Below, piece by piece: positions 8,559-17,899 of a DNA stretch of 64,000 bases; position 1 is the stretch's first letter, and the number at the start of each line of letters is the position of its first letter. A program made the translations under genes and the position numbers. Under the pieces are notes generated by a model. The model was not told where the DNA came from. It ran no database searches and worked only from the letters and a program-made list of their open reading frames with translations. Source of the stretch: Gammaproteobacteria bacterium (GTDB lineage: Bacteria > Pseudomonadota > Gammaproteobacteria > JAURND01); NCBI GenBank assembly GCA_035546635.1, contig DASZWJ010000017.1:1-64000 (forward strand), written 5' to 3'.

Positions 8559-8947
8559 ATGTGAACCTCGCTTTCTGGTTTGATTTCAATCGGCGGGAAG
8601 TCTTCGTTTTCTGGCAGCAGGAGTACCTTACCCTGCGTAGTCGTTTGCAAGCGTTTCACAGTCAGCTGACCATCAATCGCTGCGATGACTATTCGTCCTG
8701 AAACGGGAGTCAGACTGCGGTCTACAATCAGGATATCTTGATCGTGAATGCCGGCATTAAGCATGGAGTTGCCGCTGGCCCGCACGAAAAAAGTAGCAGT
8801 AGGATGCTTGATAAGCAGTTCATTTAAGTCCAGGCTGTTCTCGATATAATCATCTGCAGGAGAGGGAAAACCAGCTGCTACGCTGGAGGAGTATAAGGGA
8901 AAAGAAAAGACATGTTTTGGGGTGATGTGTATGAGAGCGCCAATCAT
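8522..8947 (-). CDS. umuD: UmuD-like S24 self-cleaving protein
   Basis: 141 residues. The S24/LexA-type protease fold shows nucleophile Ser61 in ASGNSML and Lys98 in LTVKRL. The self-cleavage site is Ala25-Gly26 in VAAGFP. The cleaved form is the Pol V accessory subunit. The reading frame runs into umuC. Upstream lies a symmetric site at 8958-8976 that may control both genes. Confidence 0.93.
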   Translation of the reverse strand: MIGALIHITPKHVFSFPLYSSSVAAGFPSPADDYIENSLDLNELLIKHPTATFFVRASGNSMLNAGIHDQDILIVDRSLTPVSGRIVIAAIDGQLTVKRLQTTTQGKVLLLPENEDFPPIEIKPESEVHIWGVVTNVIHPV

Positions 8948-8957
8948 GGGCGAATAC

Positions 8958-8976
8958 CTGTCTATGCATATGTCAG
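8958..8976. promoter_or_regulatory. Near-palindromic operator candidate upstream of umuDC
   Basis: CTGTCTATGCATATGTCAG has CTG/CAG ends and an ATGCAT core, with one broken pair on each side. It resembles a LexA box only loosely: the spacing is 19 rather than 16 and the inner bases do not match CTGT-N8-ACAG. It lies 11 bases upstream of the umuD start codon, so a repressor there would block transcription or translation initiation. Confidence 0.4.
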
Positions 8977-9351
8977 CTCCTTGCTGTTTTGGTTGCTTCC
9001 TGGCCTAGGTTGTTGTTAGGCTTCAACTATTCATCATAGAAGTCTATCAGATTTGTTTGGTAAAGTGCCATTCCCGCTTAGACAAGGGAGGGCAGGATTA
9101 AATATTGAAAAGGATGCTTTGGTGGATTGATAACTTTGAAAGGTTAATATGCTGAGAAGGTCAGCCTGACGGGTTACATGTTTGAAGCCGTCACACTGAA
9201 TAACCAATTGAATAATTTAAATTTTGAGCTTGTTAATATTTTTCTTAATAGTCAGTAACGCTGTGTAAGGGCTGACCGATTTAATTAGCCCGAAGAGATA
9301 TTGGGGTGATAGATCTCTTCCCGATATATTGGTATTTTAGGTGGTGCTTTA

Positions 9352-9462
9352 ATGGCTATTTTTATTAATGAGCCTGTTATTTCTGCTATAACAATTTCAA
9401 TATTGCTATTAATGATAATCGCTTCTTTTAACTTTTCTATTACTAATACCGGCACCGCCTAA
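9352..9462 (+). CDS. Short hydrophobic peptide, 36 residues (candidate)
   Basis: ATG at 9352 preceded by AGGTGGTG with about 6 bases spacing; stop TAA at 9460-9462. The product is mostly one hydrophobic stretch (AITISILLLMIIASF), suggesting a single membrane span. It lies in a roughly 600-bp interval otherwise without genes. Small membrane peptides of this size can be toxins or regulators, but nothing here decides that. The remaining sequence at 8977-9550 shows nothing else. Confidence 0.35.
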   Translation: MAIFINEPVISAITISILLLMIIASFNFSITNTGTA

Positions 9463-9550
9463 CCTCCTTATTTTTCTTTTTCTTATAGAGATTAAATCTG
9501 CCAAAAGATTGATTGATTCAAAAAGTCAGTATAAATTTTGATATCAGAAC

Positions 9551-10243
9551 TTATTCGTCAAATGGCTTTTGTGATTGCAGTGATCTCTCAATATAATTCC
9601 TTAAAACATCTGCAGTTACGGGCTTGGAAATCATTGCATTCATGCCGACATTTAAGCATTCACGTTTGCTCTCTTCATCTTGTAAAGCAGTTAATGCAAA
9701 AATAGGTATTTTCTTTTGAGAGGACTCTGCAGTGCGAATTTTAGAAGTTACAGTTAGTCCAGTAATATCAGGGAGGCCAATATCCATTAATATCACATCA
9801 TAAACTTGGCGAAGTTTATCCAAAGCCTGCTGGCCGCTAGCTGCGATATCCACCTCATAGCCAATTTCTTTTAACATTGTCGAGATTATTTTTTGTTCGA
9901 TCTCGTTATCTTCAACCAACAAAATACGTTTGATTAAGTGTTGCGTATTCTCTATTTCGCTGTTAGAAGAAACTTTCCCAGAATTAATGGCTACAATCTC
10001 AGACAAAACTAAATTGCTAATTCGATCAATATTATGTAATAATTCATTCGCTGAATTATTAATATTATTGATATGCTCATGTAAATCAGCTGTCAATGAG
10101 TTATCTTTACAAATCATTTGCGCTGATTTTAAAATGCCAATTATCGGCATTCTAAAAGCATAGTTAAGATGTGTAAGAATAAAATTTTGATGCATTTCGT
10201 TCGAGGTTTTCTTTTCGGCAGTTATGCTATTTTTATTACTCAT
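9551..10243 (-). CDS. Response regulator receiver fused to degenerate HisKA-like region
   Basis: 230 residues. Residues 105-225 are a complete receiver domain: Glu111/Asp112, phosphoacceptor Asp154 (ILMDIGLP), Thr185 and Lys207. Residues 15-85 look like the helical dimerisation region of a histidine kinase, but the H-box reads NYAFRMP where SHELRTP is expected, so Tyr28 replaces the phosphorylated His. No ATPase domain and no DNA-binding output are present. It may be a phosphate sink, or a partner that forms heterodimers with another kinase. It is followed downstream on the same strand by no gene before umuDC. Confidence 0.75.
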   Translation of the reverse strand: MSNKNSITAEKKTSNEMHQNFILTHLNYAFRMPIIGILKSAQMICKDNSLTADLHEHINNINNSANELLHNIDRISNLVLSEIVAINSGKVSSNSEIENTQHLIKRILLVEDNEIEQKIISTMLKEIGYEVDIAASGQQALDKLRQVYDVILMDIGLPDITGLTVTSKIRTAESSQKKIPIFALTALQDEESKRECLNVGMNAMISKPVTADVLRNYIERSLQSQKPFDE

Positions 10244-10268
10244 ACATGCTTCTCCAATTTATTGGGAG

Positions 10269-10514
10269 TTACGCAACTTTTTTTAAAAGTTCTTTTCTTC
10301 TGTGAAAGCGTATAATTTGCGCCTCAACAGAATCAATTTCATCTTGAGTAGGAAATTTATTGCCCAGCTCCTCAAGGATTTGAATTGTTATGCAAGTCAG
10401 GTAAAGAGAAGTGCTCATTTCCTCAGTTTTAGGATCTCGAATTTTCATTTCTAAGTACATTTGATATAAAGCGCTTTCTGAAATAGATTGATAAAAAATA
10501 TCTTTGTTACCCAT
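10269..10514 (-). CDS. Small hypothetical protein upstream of receiver gene
   Basis: 81 residues from the ATG at 10514, chosen because TTGGAG lies 7 bases upstream; the longer frame would start within that SD. It is soluble and helical (ESALYQMYLEMKIRDPKTEEM, ILEELGNKFPTQDEIDSVEAQI). It lies 25 bp upstream of the receiver-HisKA gene on the same strand, so they are likely co-transcribed. No family was recognised. Confidence 0.55.
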   Translation of the reverse strand: MGNKDIFYQSISESALYQMYLEMKIRDPKTEEMSTSLYLTCITIQILEELGNKFPTQDEIDSVEAQIIRFHRRKELLKKVA

Positions 10515-10686
10515 CACTCGTCTCCAATACATATTAATTTAAGAAGTAAGATTAATGAAATCTTAAGTGCTATTAAGCCACAGCTTTTGAGTGTATTAAA
10601 CTACTATGTTTTTTTGGTAAAATAGCATACAATAATAGCCTGCAAATATTTCAACCAAATATTAATGGCATTAATAGGGCAAAATC

Positions 10687-11967
10687 ATGAAAAAAAATCT
10701 AAATCTCAATGTCGAAGAAATAGCCTGGGATGATATCAAAGATGATATTAAAGCCGCTAATCCAGCATTAGGAGCTATTCTTGAGCAATTTAGTCCAAAA
10801 TTAGGTTTTATCCGGGCGCGCTACCGTTATGGCGATAAGATATTGAATCAGGGAGTGATGCATTTGCCTACCTTAAGTGGTAATACGATTCCACTTTCAT
10901 CTCTGCAGGTTCCAGAAAGGATTCGAAATAAATTAAGTTATAGTTACGTGCCACTTACCTTCATTTTAAACAGATCTGTAGAAATATTTTTCGAAAGCGA
11001 ACAACGTGTTATGCCTTCTAAGCTGCTAAGCAGTGGAGTAAATTTTGGATTATGGGAGGCATTCGATCCAACGCCGGATGATTTTGTCAGAAAAGTATGG
11101 AATATCTCTGCCGGTGCACGTACTATTTTTATGTTGCCAAAAATTGCCGACGCTATCGCCCATGGTCGTTTGAAACGGCACTATGGGATTAATACTTTTG
11201 CGCCTAAAAAATTGTTGGATCAGCATTATGTTTTTTATGATTTGGCACATCGTATTTCTAATGAAGATGCGTGGTATTGTGATGTGTTATTTTTTGAAGG
11301 AGGATGGTTAGAGGCTAATGAAAATAATCTGAGTTCTTTAAAATTACACAGATATTGGCTACAAGAAGCGTGGAAGCAATCCTATAATTGTCGTACCCAA
11401 ATGAGCTATGACGTAGCATGGGAAATATTTTCTAAAGAAGTTTCAAGGCGCAACTGGAAACCCAAGCCTTACATAATTAATACCATTAAGCATCTTATGG
11501 CTATTGGACAGGGAATTTTTCCAGGGTTGGCACCCGTGGGGGATAGCAACTCCAGCGCACCAACCAATTTAATACAGCATGCTTATGTAAATAATTATCA
11601 AATTAGGCACGCTCCTACTATAATGTGCCCGCACCATCTAAAAACAAAAGAAAAACCTGTATATTATTCTTTAGCATTACCAACCTTGTTGGAGTTTGCC
11701 CCGCAGTCAGGCAATCCCCGCAGCTACATGGCAGATATACGCGAATTAAAAATGATGATGGATTTACTTCTTAGCGCGACGAAAAGTGATAAAGTAAACT
11801 ATGAATTTTTTCATTCTGAAAAAGACCAATATTCAGAAATTGAGCTTGCCAAGGATATACCAAAGGGTGACAAAAATCTATTAGATTACCCTAAAGAGTT
11901 TGGAAAACTAGGATTTGCGGATAATAGCCTCTTTTTCCATGGGTGCATCAGAATATCACTCAAATGA
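10687..11967 (+). CDS. Hypothetical protein, unknown family
   Basis: 426 residues, not recognised. It has no signal peptide or membrane spans. It contains aromatic-rich segments (NISAGARTIFMLPKI, YVFYDLAHRISNEDAWYCDVLFFEGGWL) and a His/Cys patch (APTIMCPHHLKTK) near residue 320. Codon use looks like its neighbours. It is convergent with the MFS gene (12-bp overlap of the 3' ends). It may belong with the MFS, 298-residue and methyltransferase genes as one biosynthetic cargo block, which is inference from proximity. Confidence 0.65.
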   Translation: MKKNLNLNVEEIAWDDIKDDIKAANPALGAILEQFSPKLGFIRARYRYGDKILNQGVMHLPTLSGNTIPLSSLQVPERIRNKLSYSYVPLTFILNRSVEIFFESEQRVMPSKLLSSGVNFGLWEAFDPTPDDFVRKVWNISAGARTIFMLPKIADAIAHGRLKRHYGINTFAPKKLLDQHYVFYDLAHRISNEDAWYCDVLFFEGGWLEANENNLSSLKLHRYWLQEAWKQSYNCRTQMSYDVAWEIFSKEVSRRNWKPKPYIINTIKHLMAIGQGIFPGLAPVGDSNSSAPTNLIQHAYVNNYQIRHAPTIMCPHHLKTKEKPVYYSLALPTLLEFAPQSGNPRSYMADIRELKMMMDLLLSATKSDKVNYEFFHSEKDQYSEIELAKDIPKGDKNLLDYPKEFGKLGFADNSLFFHGCIRISLK

Positions 11968-13185
11968 TGAATTTGTCCTATTGCCTAAGGTTTCTTTAAT
12001 TAACAGCGCCAAGATAATACTTATTATTAAAGCCATTAATAGAGTAATAATTGCGTATTTGCGTAGCTCAACACTTGCCCACAGAGCTCCAAAGAACAGT
12101 TGAAAGGTCGCAGTACCTCCCACAATGATTACATTTGAAAAGCCCATAGCAGTGCTTCTATTCTTTGTAGGATTGCTTTCTGCAATCGTAGGGAAACCAA
12201 GGACTTGAGTGCTGGCGCTAATGCTAAGGAGAAAAAACAAAATAATAAGCAACGACACAGGTAATCCATGAGTAAATAAAGCCACAAGCAGCAATACTAA
12301 ACAACCAATTGCCCCTGTAACCATAGGCAGTCTACGTAATTGTAAGGTATCAGAAATCCATCCGACTAATGATGAGCCTATGATAGTTCCCAAAAAAATG
12401 CTGCTTGTTATCCAAGATGCCTGCAGAGCTGTTAAATGTTTAGTTGTCATTAGATAGGTAGATCCCCATACAGCACCTAAAAGCATTAAAGGCAACCCAA
12501 GAAAACAAGTATAGAAACCACATAACCAGTTTTGAGAATTACACCACGCTGTCTTCAGGCCTTCCCATAATTGACTAGTGGGCATTTCAGTTTTAGAGTG
12601 CGTTGTTTTTATGGGTAAAATTATCCAGATAATAACCCCTATTAACAATCCTAAAATAACATTTAGCCACAAAACTGTATGAATTCCAAATCTCTCAATT
12701 AACAATTCTGACGGTGATTGTGCTACCAGGCCACCCAAAAGCGCAATGGTTAAAATTAAACCAATAAGAAACCCTTGTTTTCTAGCCGGAAACCATTGTG
12801 CAACTAAATGAAAACACCCTAGCAAAGCAAATGAATGGCCTATCCCCGCAATTATTCTAGCGCATTCAATCACAGGAAATTGTTGAGAAATCGCCATTAA
12901 AGCTGCTCCCAGGGCGCTTAGTGACAAGCAAGTCAATAGTAATGTTCGAGTGCTAAATTTATCTAATAAGATACCGGCTGGAAGTAAGAAAATTGCGTCA
13001 GCATAAATGTAGCTGGCTGATAAAATACCTAACTCACCAAGAGTGATACTCCCTTGTTGTATAAAATGAGGACCATACACATTAAGAGAATTCATCTGAA
13101 TAAAGGCATAAAAAGGATATAATGAAGCTGTTAAACAAATATACCAAGCCTTAAAAGTGATCGTTTTTTCTTTATCATTTTCCAT
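11956..13185 (-). CDS. MFS transporter
   Basis: 409 residues with about 12 membrane spans in two six-helix halves. The motif-A-like loop reads GILLDKFSTRTLL in the first half (about residue 72) and GWISDTLQLRRLP in the second. It is an inner-membrane secondary transporter; the substrate is not evident from the sequence. It lies 32 bp downstream of the 298-residue unknown gene on the same strand and probably forms an operon with it. Legionella relatives carry many MFS carriers of this size for nutrients or export. Confidence 0.85.
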   Translation of the reverse strand: MENDKEKTITFKAWYICLTASLYPFYAFIQMNSLNVYGPHFIQQGSITLGELGILSASYIYADAIFLLPAGILLDKFSTRTLLLTCLSLSALGAALMAISQQFPVIECARIIAGIGHSFALLGCFHLVAQWFPARKQGFLIGLILTIALLGGLVAQSPSELLIERFGIHTVLWLNVILGLLIGVIIWIILPIKTTHSKTEMPTSQLWEGLKTAWCNSQNWLCGFYTCFLGLPLMLLGAVWGSTYLMTTKHLTALQASWITSSIFLGTIIGSSLVGWISDTLQLRRLPMVTGAIGCLVLLLVALFTHGLPVSLLIILFFLLSISASTQVLGFPTIAESNPTKNRSTAMGFSNVIIVGGTATFQLFFGALWASVELRKYAIITLLMALIISIILALLIKETLGNRTNSSFE

Positions 13186-13217
13186 ATCAATATTTTCCTT
13201 TTATTTAAGATTAACGA

Positions 13218-14114
13218 CTACTCCAGCATTAAATAAGTGCGCTTAATTTTATCTATCGCACGATGATAAATATCTAGATCTATTATTAGATTCAACTCAT
13301 CAGCAAAATGGTATCCTTTACAAGATAATTTTATCTTAGGATGATTATTTTCGCTATTAACCGCATTATACATTTTCTCAATACGCGGTTTAATAAGGTG
13401 ATGAATAATTTCTTTTTCTTGCCAACTAGGTTTTGATGTCGAGGTATTAATAGCATAAAAAACTTGAATTGAATTCCGTATCATCGTCGAAATGCTGCCA
13501 TAAGCAATTTTTTCAGATATTGTCATTGTCGGCAAAAGATAGCCGAAGATAGTCTCTTGCATAATATATAGTTGATATAGACGCCAGCGCTGTTTTTCAC
13601 AAGTATTGTAATCTTTCCCTTCTCCCTTTTCACGGTAGAGACCATCCAGAATAGCAATAATATAATTGGCATAGTCTGTTAAAATGTCAATTTCTACACT
13701 GCGAACTTGAATATCGAGCAACTTATCAGTGGGTTTACAGATATAGTCATTGTTGCGCAGTTTATGCAGGGTTTCATTTTCATATATAATTACAATATCA
13801 TCAATAAATTGGGTGCCAATTTGAGTCAACTTCGCAAATAAAGATTTTTTAAAATCAGATGCGATAGCGTCTTTTTCAAAGTTAATTCTACCGGGTATTC
13901 CGATATAAGCATAAAAACGTCTTAAGTTGCGCGAAAAAAAATTCCTATCTTCTAGTAGCTCAAAACCAAAAGGTGATATTACTTGTAAGCCTATATTTTG
14001 ACCATCAATTTTCTGACATACTTCTGTCAAAATTTGACGCCAAAATCGATTATTAAAAATTTTCCCCATGAGAATGTCTTCTCTGGGTATTGTTTCTGGG
14101 ATAAGCTGTATCAT
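13218..14114 (-). CDS. Hypothetical protein upstream of MFS gene
   Basis: 298 residues, not recognised. Soluble and mainly helical. The C-terminal part has a repeated pattern of basic and aromatic residues (KIKLSCKGYHFADELNLIIDLDIYHRAIDKIKRTY). No enzyme motif is seen. It is first in a two-gene operon with the transporter and divergent from the methyltransferase gene across a 250-bp AT-rich spacer, a typical shared promoter region. Confidence 0.6.
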   Translation of the reverse strand: MIQLIPETIPREDILMGKIFNNRFWRQILTEVCQKIDGQNIGLQVISPFGFELLEDRNFFSRNLRRFYAYIGIPGRINFEKDAIASDFKKSLFAKLTQIGTQFIDDIVIIYENETLHKLRNNDYICKPTDKLLDIQVRSVEIDILTDYANYIIAILDGLYREKGEGKDYNTCEKQRWRLYQLYIMQETIFGYLLPTMTISEKIAYGSISTMIRNSIQVFYAINTSTSKPSWQEKEIIHHLIKPRIEKMYNAVNSENNHPKIKLSCKGYHFADELNLIIDLDIYHRAIDKIKRTYLMLE

Positions 14115-14367
14115 TGTTTCTTATTTCATTGAATCCAGGTGAGTAAGATAGGGGTCGTAGCTAGATCATTTTACACCAATGCGTATCTGCTTGAAATTCA
14201 TTTTTGTTATTCTGATAACTTTATAGGTAATTCTATGCTATAAACCAGTTAATCTAACCTTAACCTTTTATTTAAGCATTCTCAAAAATCTATTATTAAT
14301 TAGATAGCTACTATGGTATAAATGTATATTAGTTTGTTTAAATAGTGCATATCTTTTAGGAATCATC

Positions 14368-15339
14368 ATGAACAGAATGCAAAATCATAATGAACAGTTT
14401 TTCCAACAGGCATTATCTCTGCTGCCAGATGGAAATTTGATTAACATCCTGCAAAGAGAATCATTCTATCAATTTGTTTCCAAGCAATCCTTGTTTCTTC
14501 AAAAAATTCCTTATCTACAAGAAATTTATATAAATAAATTAACACATTTTTCTAAACAGAATCAGACAATTATTAAGAATTATTTTTCCCATAAAATAAA
14601 TCTCGAATATTTAGCTAGAAAACTTAGCCAGTTTTTTTTCGACCAAAACATTTTCATTGACAAAATGAAAGTTACTGAAGGAATAAAATATGGAGATCAA
14701 TTAGTTGAGGAAAATATTCGTAATAAATTAGATAAGTTATTAACTCCTAAAAATAAACTCAACATACTGGGATTTGGAGGAGATACAGGGTTATATGAAA
14801 AAAATGTAGCGAATTATCTAATTGAGAATAAATATTGCAAAGAAGCTAACATATTTATCATCGATCCTTTTAATAAGCAAATTTCGGAAGGAATTTGCAA
14901 TTTGAACGAAAGTATTTTAAAAGGCGAGCAAAATATAAATTTTGATTTGATCTTTTGTCGTTTTGTTTTGCACCACGTAGAACCTTGCGCTCGATGGTCA
15001 TCTTTCTGTCATTTAGCTAATAAATTAGATAAGTGTGGTCTATTGCTCATGCTAGAAGAAGGAGATTTTTCCCAAGAAGTTTACAGTTTGCAGCAAATGT
15101 TTTATCAGTTCTCTCTTATGACTATCGATTTAATAATTAATATGGGTCTACGATCTGAATGGTTTTATTCTTCATACCCTGCGATTGGTGAGAATTTTTA
15201 TCTCAACTACTTAACTTACTCAGACTTATCTAGTATTGAAAAAGAATTCAAATTTAATTTTGAAAAATTTTCTTTCACTATAGGTGATGAGTTTTTGTTC
15301 CCGCTGACTTTATTGGTATATAAAAAAATCAATATCTAG
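14368..15339 (+). CDS. SAM-dependent methyltransferase, class I
   Basis: 323 residues. The N-terminal 110 residues are helical and poorly conserved. The Rossmann core starts with motif I LNILGFGGDTGLYEKNV (about 131-147), an acidic end of strand 2 (IFIIDPF), and motif IV FDLIFCRFVLHHVEP with an HH pair typical of small-molecule methyltransferases. It probably methylates a small metabolite. A ribosome site (TTTAGGAATCATC) precedes the ATG. It is divergent from the unknown-MFS pair; together they may make and export a product. Confidence 0.75.
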   Translation: MNRMQNHNEQFFQQALSLLPDGNLINILQRESFYQFVSKQSLFLQKIPYLQEIYINKLTHFSKQNQTIIKNYFSHKINLEYLARKLSQFFFDQNIFIDKMKVTEGIKYGDQLVEENIRNKLDKLLTPKNKLNILGFGGDTGLYEKNVANYLIENKYCKEANIFIIDPFNKQISEGICNLNESILKGEQNINFDLIFCRFVLHHVEPCARWSSFCHLANKLDKCGLLLMLEEGDFSQEVYSLQQMFYQFSLMTIDLIINMGLRSEWFYSSYPAIGENFYLNYLTYSDLSSIEKEFKFNFEKFSFTIGDEFLFPLTLLVYKKINI

Positions 15340-15948
15340 ATTATTACTCCAACTACACAGTGTGAATTATTCAAGCTCAGCTGATTAGGAGCAGCCATGA
15401 TTATGGCGTGCGCGGAGGGTGTGCTGGAATTAAAGAGTCCAGAAGTTGTAGGCATTAAACTAATTAAAGAAACCTTAAGCAGGTATTGCTTTCAAAAAAT
15501 ATTCAGCAGATAATAGCATTTGCCTATTTTTTACAAATAGGCGCAACCCCCATGTGTAGCAAGCACAGAGGGGGGTCACTTCCCGACAAACCTGAGTTGG
15601 AGGTTCATCAGACAATGCAATTTTACACCAAGACGCATCCGCGTCACATTCCTTTTTGTATCCTTTCTCATTTTTCAAAAACCACCCTTTGCCCTGGCCG
15701 TATTACGCCCGCGGCAAAACCACGTTGCTCCTTGAGTCAACCCTCAACGCCTGATGTATTCGGGAGGCGAGGCAGCACGTTGCCAGGTTTAAGAAAAGTG
15801 CTTTTAGGTGCAATAGGCGGGGTAAATTGACAGAGGGTGGATTGGTGGCGGGGCGCAAAGCCCTCAAAGCAATACGCCTCGCTGTCCGTCTTATCCCTTT
15901 GCCAGTTTACCCCTCTCGCTGAGTTATTCAGAAGAGGGATACACGCGC
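15340..15948. other. Intergenic region with a GC-rich patch
   Basis: No credible gene. From about 15685 to 15930 the base composition rises well above the AT-rich flanks, with the frames in both strands looking random (Pro/Arg/Thr-rich). This could be a remnant of a transferred gene or a structured leader for the DUF3050 operon that begins at 15949. No known RNA family was recognised. Confidence 0.4.
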
Positions 15949-16719
15949 ATGTCATTATCCAACATCATTTCTATCGTCCAACCCTTGGTGGATGCCATCA
16001 ATGGGCATGAAACTTTCAGCGCCATCACCTCCATTAAGCGCTTACGCCGCTTTGTGGAAGTACACGTGTTTGCGGTTTATGATTTCATGGTATTACTGCA
16101 AGCGTTACAGCGCAAACTGACTTGCAACCCGCCCTTATGGTTACCCCCCGCAGATCATCTAGGCTGCCGATTGGTTCATACCATGCTGGCTGAAGAAGAA
16201 AGCGATGTTCTGCCTGATGGCCGCTATTTGAGCCATTTTCAACTTTATCTGGAAGCCATGCACCACTGCGGCGCTAATACACAATCTATTAACGCTTTTA
16301 TTAGCTCCATCCGCAATAATCCCGATTTATCTCAATTACTGACACAAGATGATTTACCCAAACCTGCCAAACGTTTTTTGAACGATACCTTTGGATTCAT
16401 TGATAGAGACAGCCACATCATTGCCAGCGCCTTTGCATTTGGGCGTGAACATATTACCTCGCTGATGTTCACACAGATTCTGCAACAACTAACACACCTA
16501 ACTACTGCTGAGCAGCGTTCACTACAGCCTTTTATTCATTATTTCCAGCGTCACATTGATCTGGATGGCGGCAAACATAGCGAACAGTCAAAAACGGTAG
16601 TCGCCAATCTGTGCGGCACAGATGAAAATAAATGGGACGAAGCAGCCGGAGCTGCCTTTTTCTCCCTAAAAAGCCGGCTGCAATTGCTGGACGGCATTTA
16701 TATTTATATGACCGCTTAG
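15949..16719 (+). CDS. DUF3050 family protein (haem-oxygenase-like fold)
   Basis: 256 residues, the typical length of DUF3050. Recognised from FVEVHVFAVYDFMVLLQALQ near residue 36, HTMLAEEESD near 78 and FGREHITSLMF near 164, followed by YFQRHIDLDGGKHSE. These His/Glu/Asp positions suit a metal-binding helical bundle such as di-iron haem-oxygenase-like oxidases; enzyme activity is inferred. It is the first gene of a tight operon with a sensor kinase (11 bp) and a response regulator (2 bp). It may make or modify a ligand for that kinase. Confidence 0.8.
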   Translation: MSLSNIISIVQPLVDAINGHETFSAITSIKRLRRFVEVHVFAVYDFMVLLQALQRKLTCNPPLWLPPADHLGCRLVHTMLAEEESDVLPDGRYLSHFQLYLEAMHHCGANTQSINAFISSIRNNPDLSQLLTQDDLPKPAKRFLNDTFGFIDRDSHIIASAFAFGREHITSLMFTQILQQLTHLTTAEQRSLQPFIHYFQRHIDLDGGKHSEQSKTVVANLCGTDENKWDEAAGAAFFSLKSRLQLLDGIYIYMTA

Positions 16720-16730
16720 GACAGGTTTAC

Positions 16731-17897
16731 ATGGAAGTATTTAATTCTCAAGACCAGAAAATTCTGATTGAAACTATTTTTCAGCAGATACCACAACTGA
16801 TATTTTGGAAAAACACAGAGTCAGTGTATTTGGGATGCAATCAGCGCTATGCAGAACTCATCGGTTTAAACCGCCCGGAAGAAATTCTCGGCAAAACCGA
16901 TTATGAAATCGGCTGGCTGCCGGATGGCGATACTGCAGATAAATTTCGCGCCGGCGATCAGGAAACTTTAACCGGACAACATCTTACCAACGCTGAGGAG
17001 TGGCTGTCCCTTAAAAATGGCACTAAAATTCTGACTTTGATTAATAAAGTTCCGCTGATTGATCCACAGGGGGTTGTCTTTGGTGTATTAGGTGTAGCTA
17101 CCGATATTACCGAAAAAAAGCGCATTGAAGACAGCCTGACACAACTCAAAGGTATGGCATTAATTAGCGCCAGTTTGGCGCATGAATTACGCACACCATT
17201 AGCGGCGCTTAAAAGTGCCGTCAAAGGCATTCGCGCATTAATGCCGGCTTTATTGGCCGGTTATGAAGCCGCCAAAATACATCATTTGGCTATACCCTCT
17301 ATCCCCGCCTCGCGATTAAAGTTATTAACGCAAGTGTTAGATACCCTGGAAAATAAAGTCGATCAATCACAAAACATCATTGATATGACTTTAACCAATA
17401 TCCGCTCCAGCCATGCAACAAAATTAGCGCCAAGCAAAAAATGCTCTGCCCGACACTGCATCAACCAAGCATTGGCGCAATATATATTTCCGCTCAACGG
17501 CAAGCCTAAAATTATCTGGAATGATGCGCAGGATTTTACTTTTTACGGTCAAGAAATATTGCTGATACATGTGCTGTTCAACTTATTGAAAAATGCGATC
17601 TACTTTATCAATAAAACCGGCAAGGGGCATATTCATATCTGGCTGGAGCAATCTAAAAACTACAATACCCTTCATTTCAAAGACACCAGCCAGGGCATTG
17701 AAGAAAAAAACCTGCCACATATCTTCGACTTATTTTTCACCTCCGGCACCAACAAAGGCACCGGCGTGGGATTAGCTTTTTGTCAGCTCACCTTGCAAGC
17801 CTTGAACGGCAGCATCACTTGTGAATCCAGGTGGCAAGAATACACAGAGTTTATCTTAAAATTCCCTAAGAAAAACCCATCAACTAAGGAAGCTTAA
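16731..17897 (+). CDS. PAS-domain sensor histidine kinase
   Basis: 388 residues from the ATG at 16731, which has AGGACAGG upstream; the longer frame overlaps the DUF3050 gene. A PAS domain covers about 15-130 (IFWKNTESVYLGCNQRYAEL, GVATDITEKK). HisKA: phosphorylated His151 in LAHELRTPLAAL. HATPase: N-box in VLFNLLKNAIYF, G1 in DTSQGIEE and G2 in GTGVGLAF. There is no membrane span, so it senses a cytoplasmic signal through PAS. It is probably the partner of the response regulator that follows. Confidence 0.9.
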   Translation: MEVFNSQDQKILIETIFQQIPQLIFWKNTESVYLGCNQRYAELIGLNRPEEILGKTDYEIGWLPDGDTADKFRAGDQETLTGQHLTNAEEWLSLKNGTKILTLINKVPLIDPQGVVFGVLGVATDITEKKRIEDSLTQLKGMALISASLAHELRTPLAALKSAVKGIRALMPALLAGYEAAKIHHLAIPSIPASRLKLLTQVLDTLENKVDQSQNIIDMTLTNIRSSHATKLAPSKKCSARHCINQALAQYIFPLNGKPKIIWNDAQDFTFYGQEILLIHVLFNLLKNAIYFINKTGKGHIHIWLEQSKNYNTLHFKDTSQGIEEKNLPHIFDLFFTSGTNKGTGVGLAFCQLTLQALNGSITCESRWQEYTEFILKFPKKNPSTKEA

Positions 17898-17899
17898 CT

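Noticed and set aside
8948-8990. LexA box before umuD
   Set aside because: No CTGT-N8-ACAG match; the symmetric site has a spacing of 19.
15486-15955. Frames on both strands in the GC-rich patch
   Set aside because: No SD, and composition typical of noncoding GC-rich DNA.
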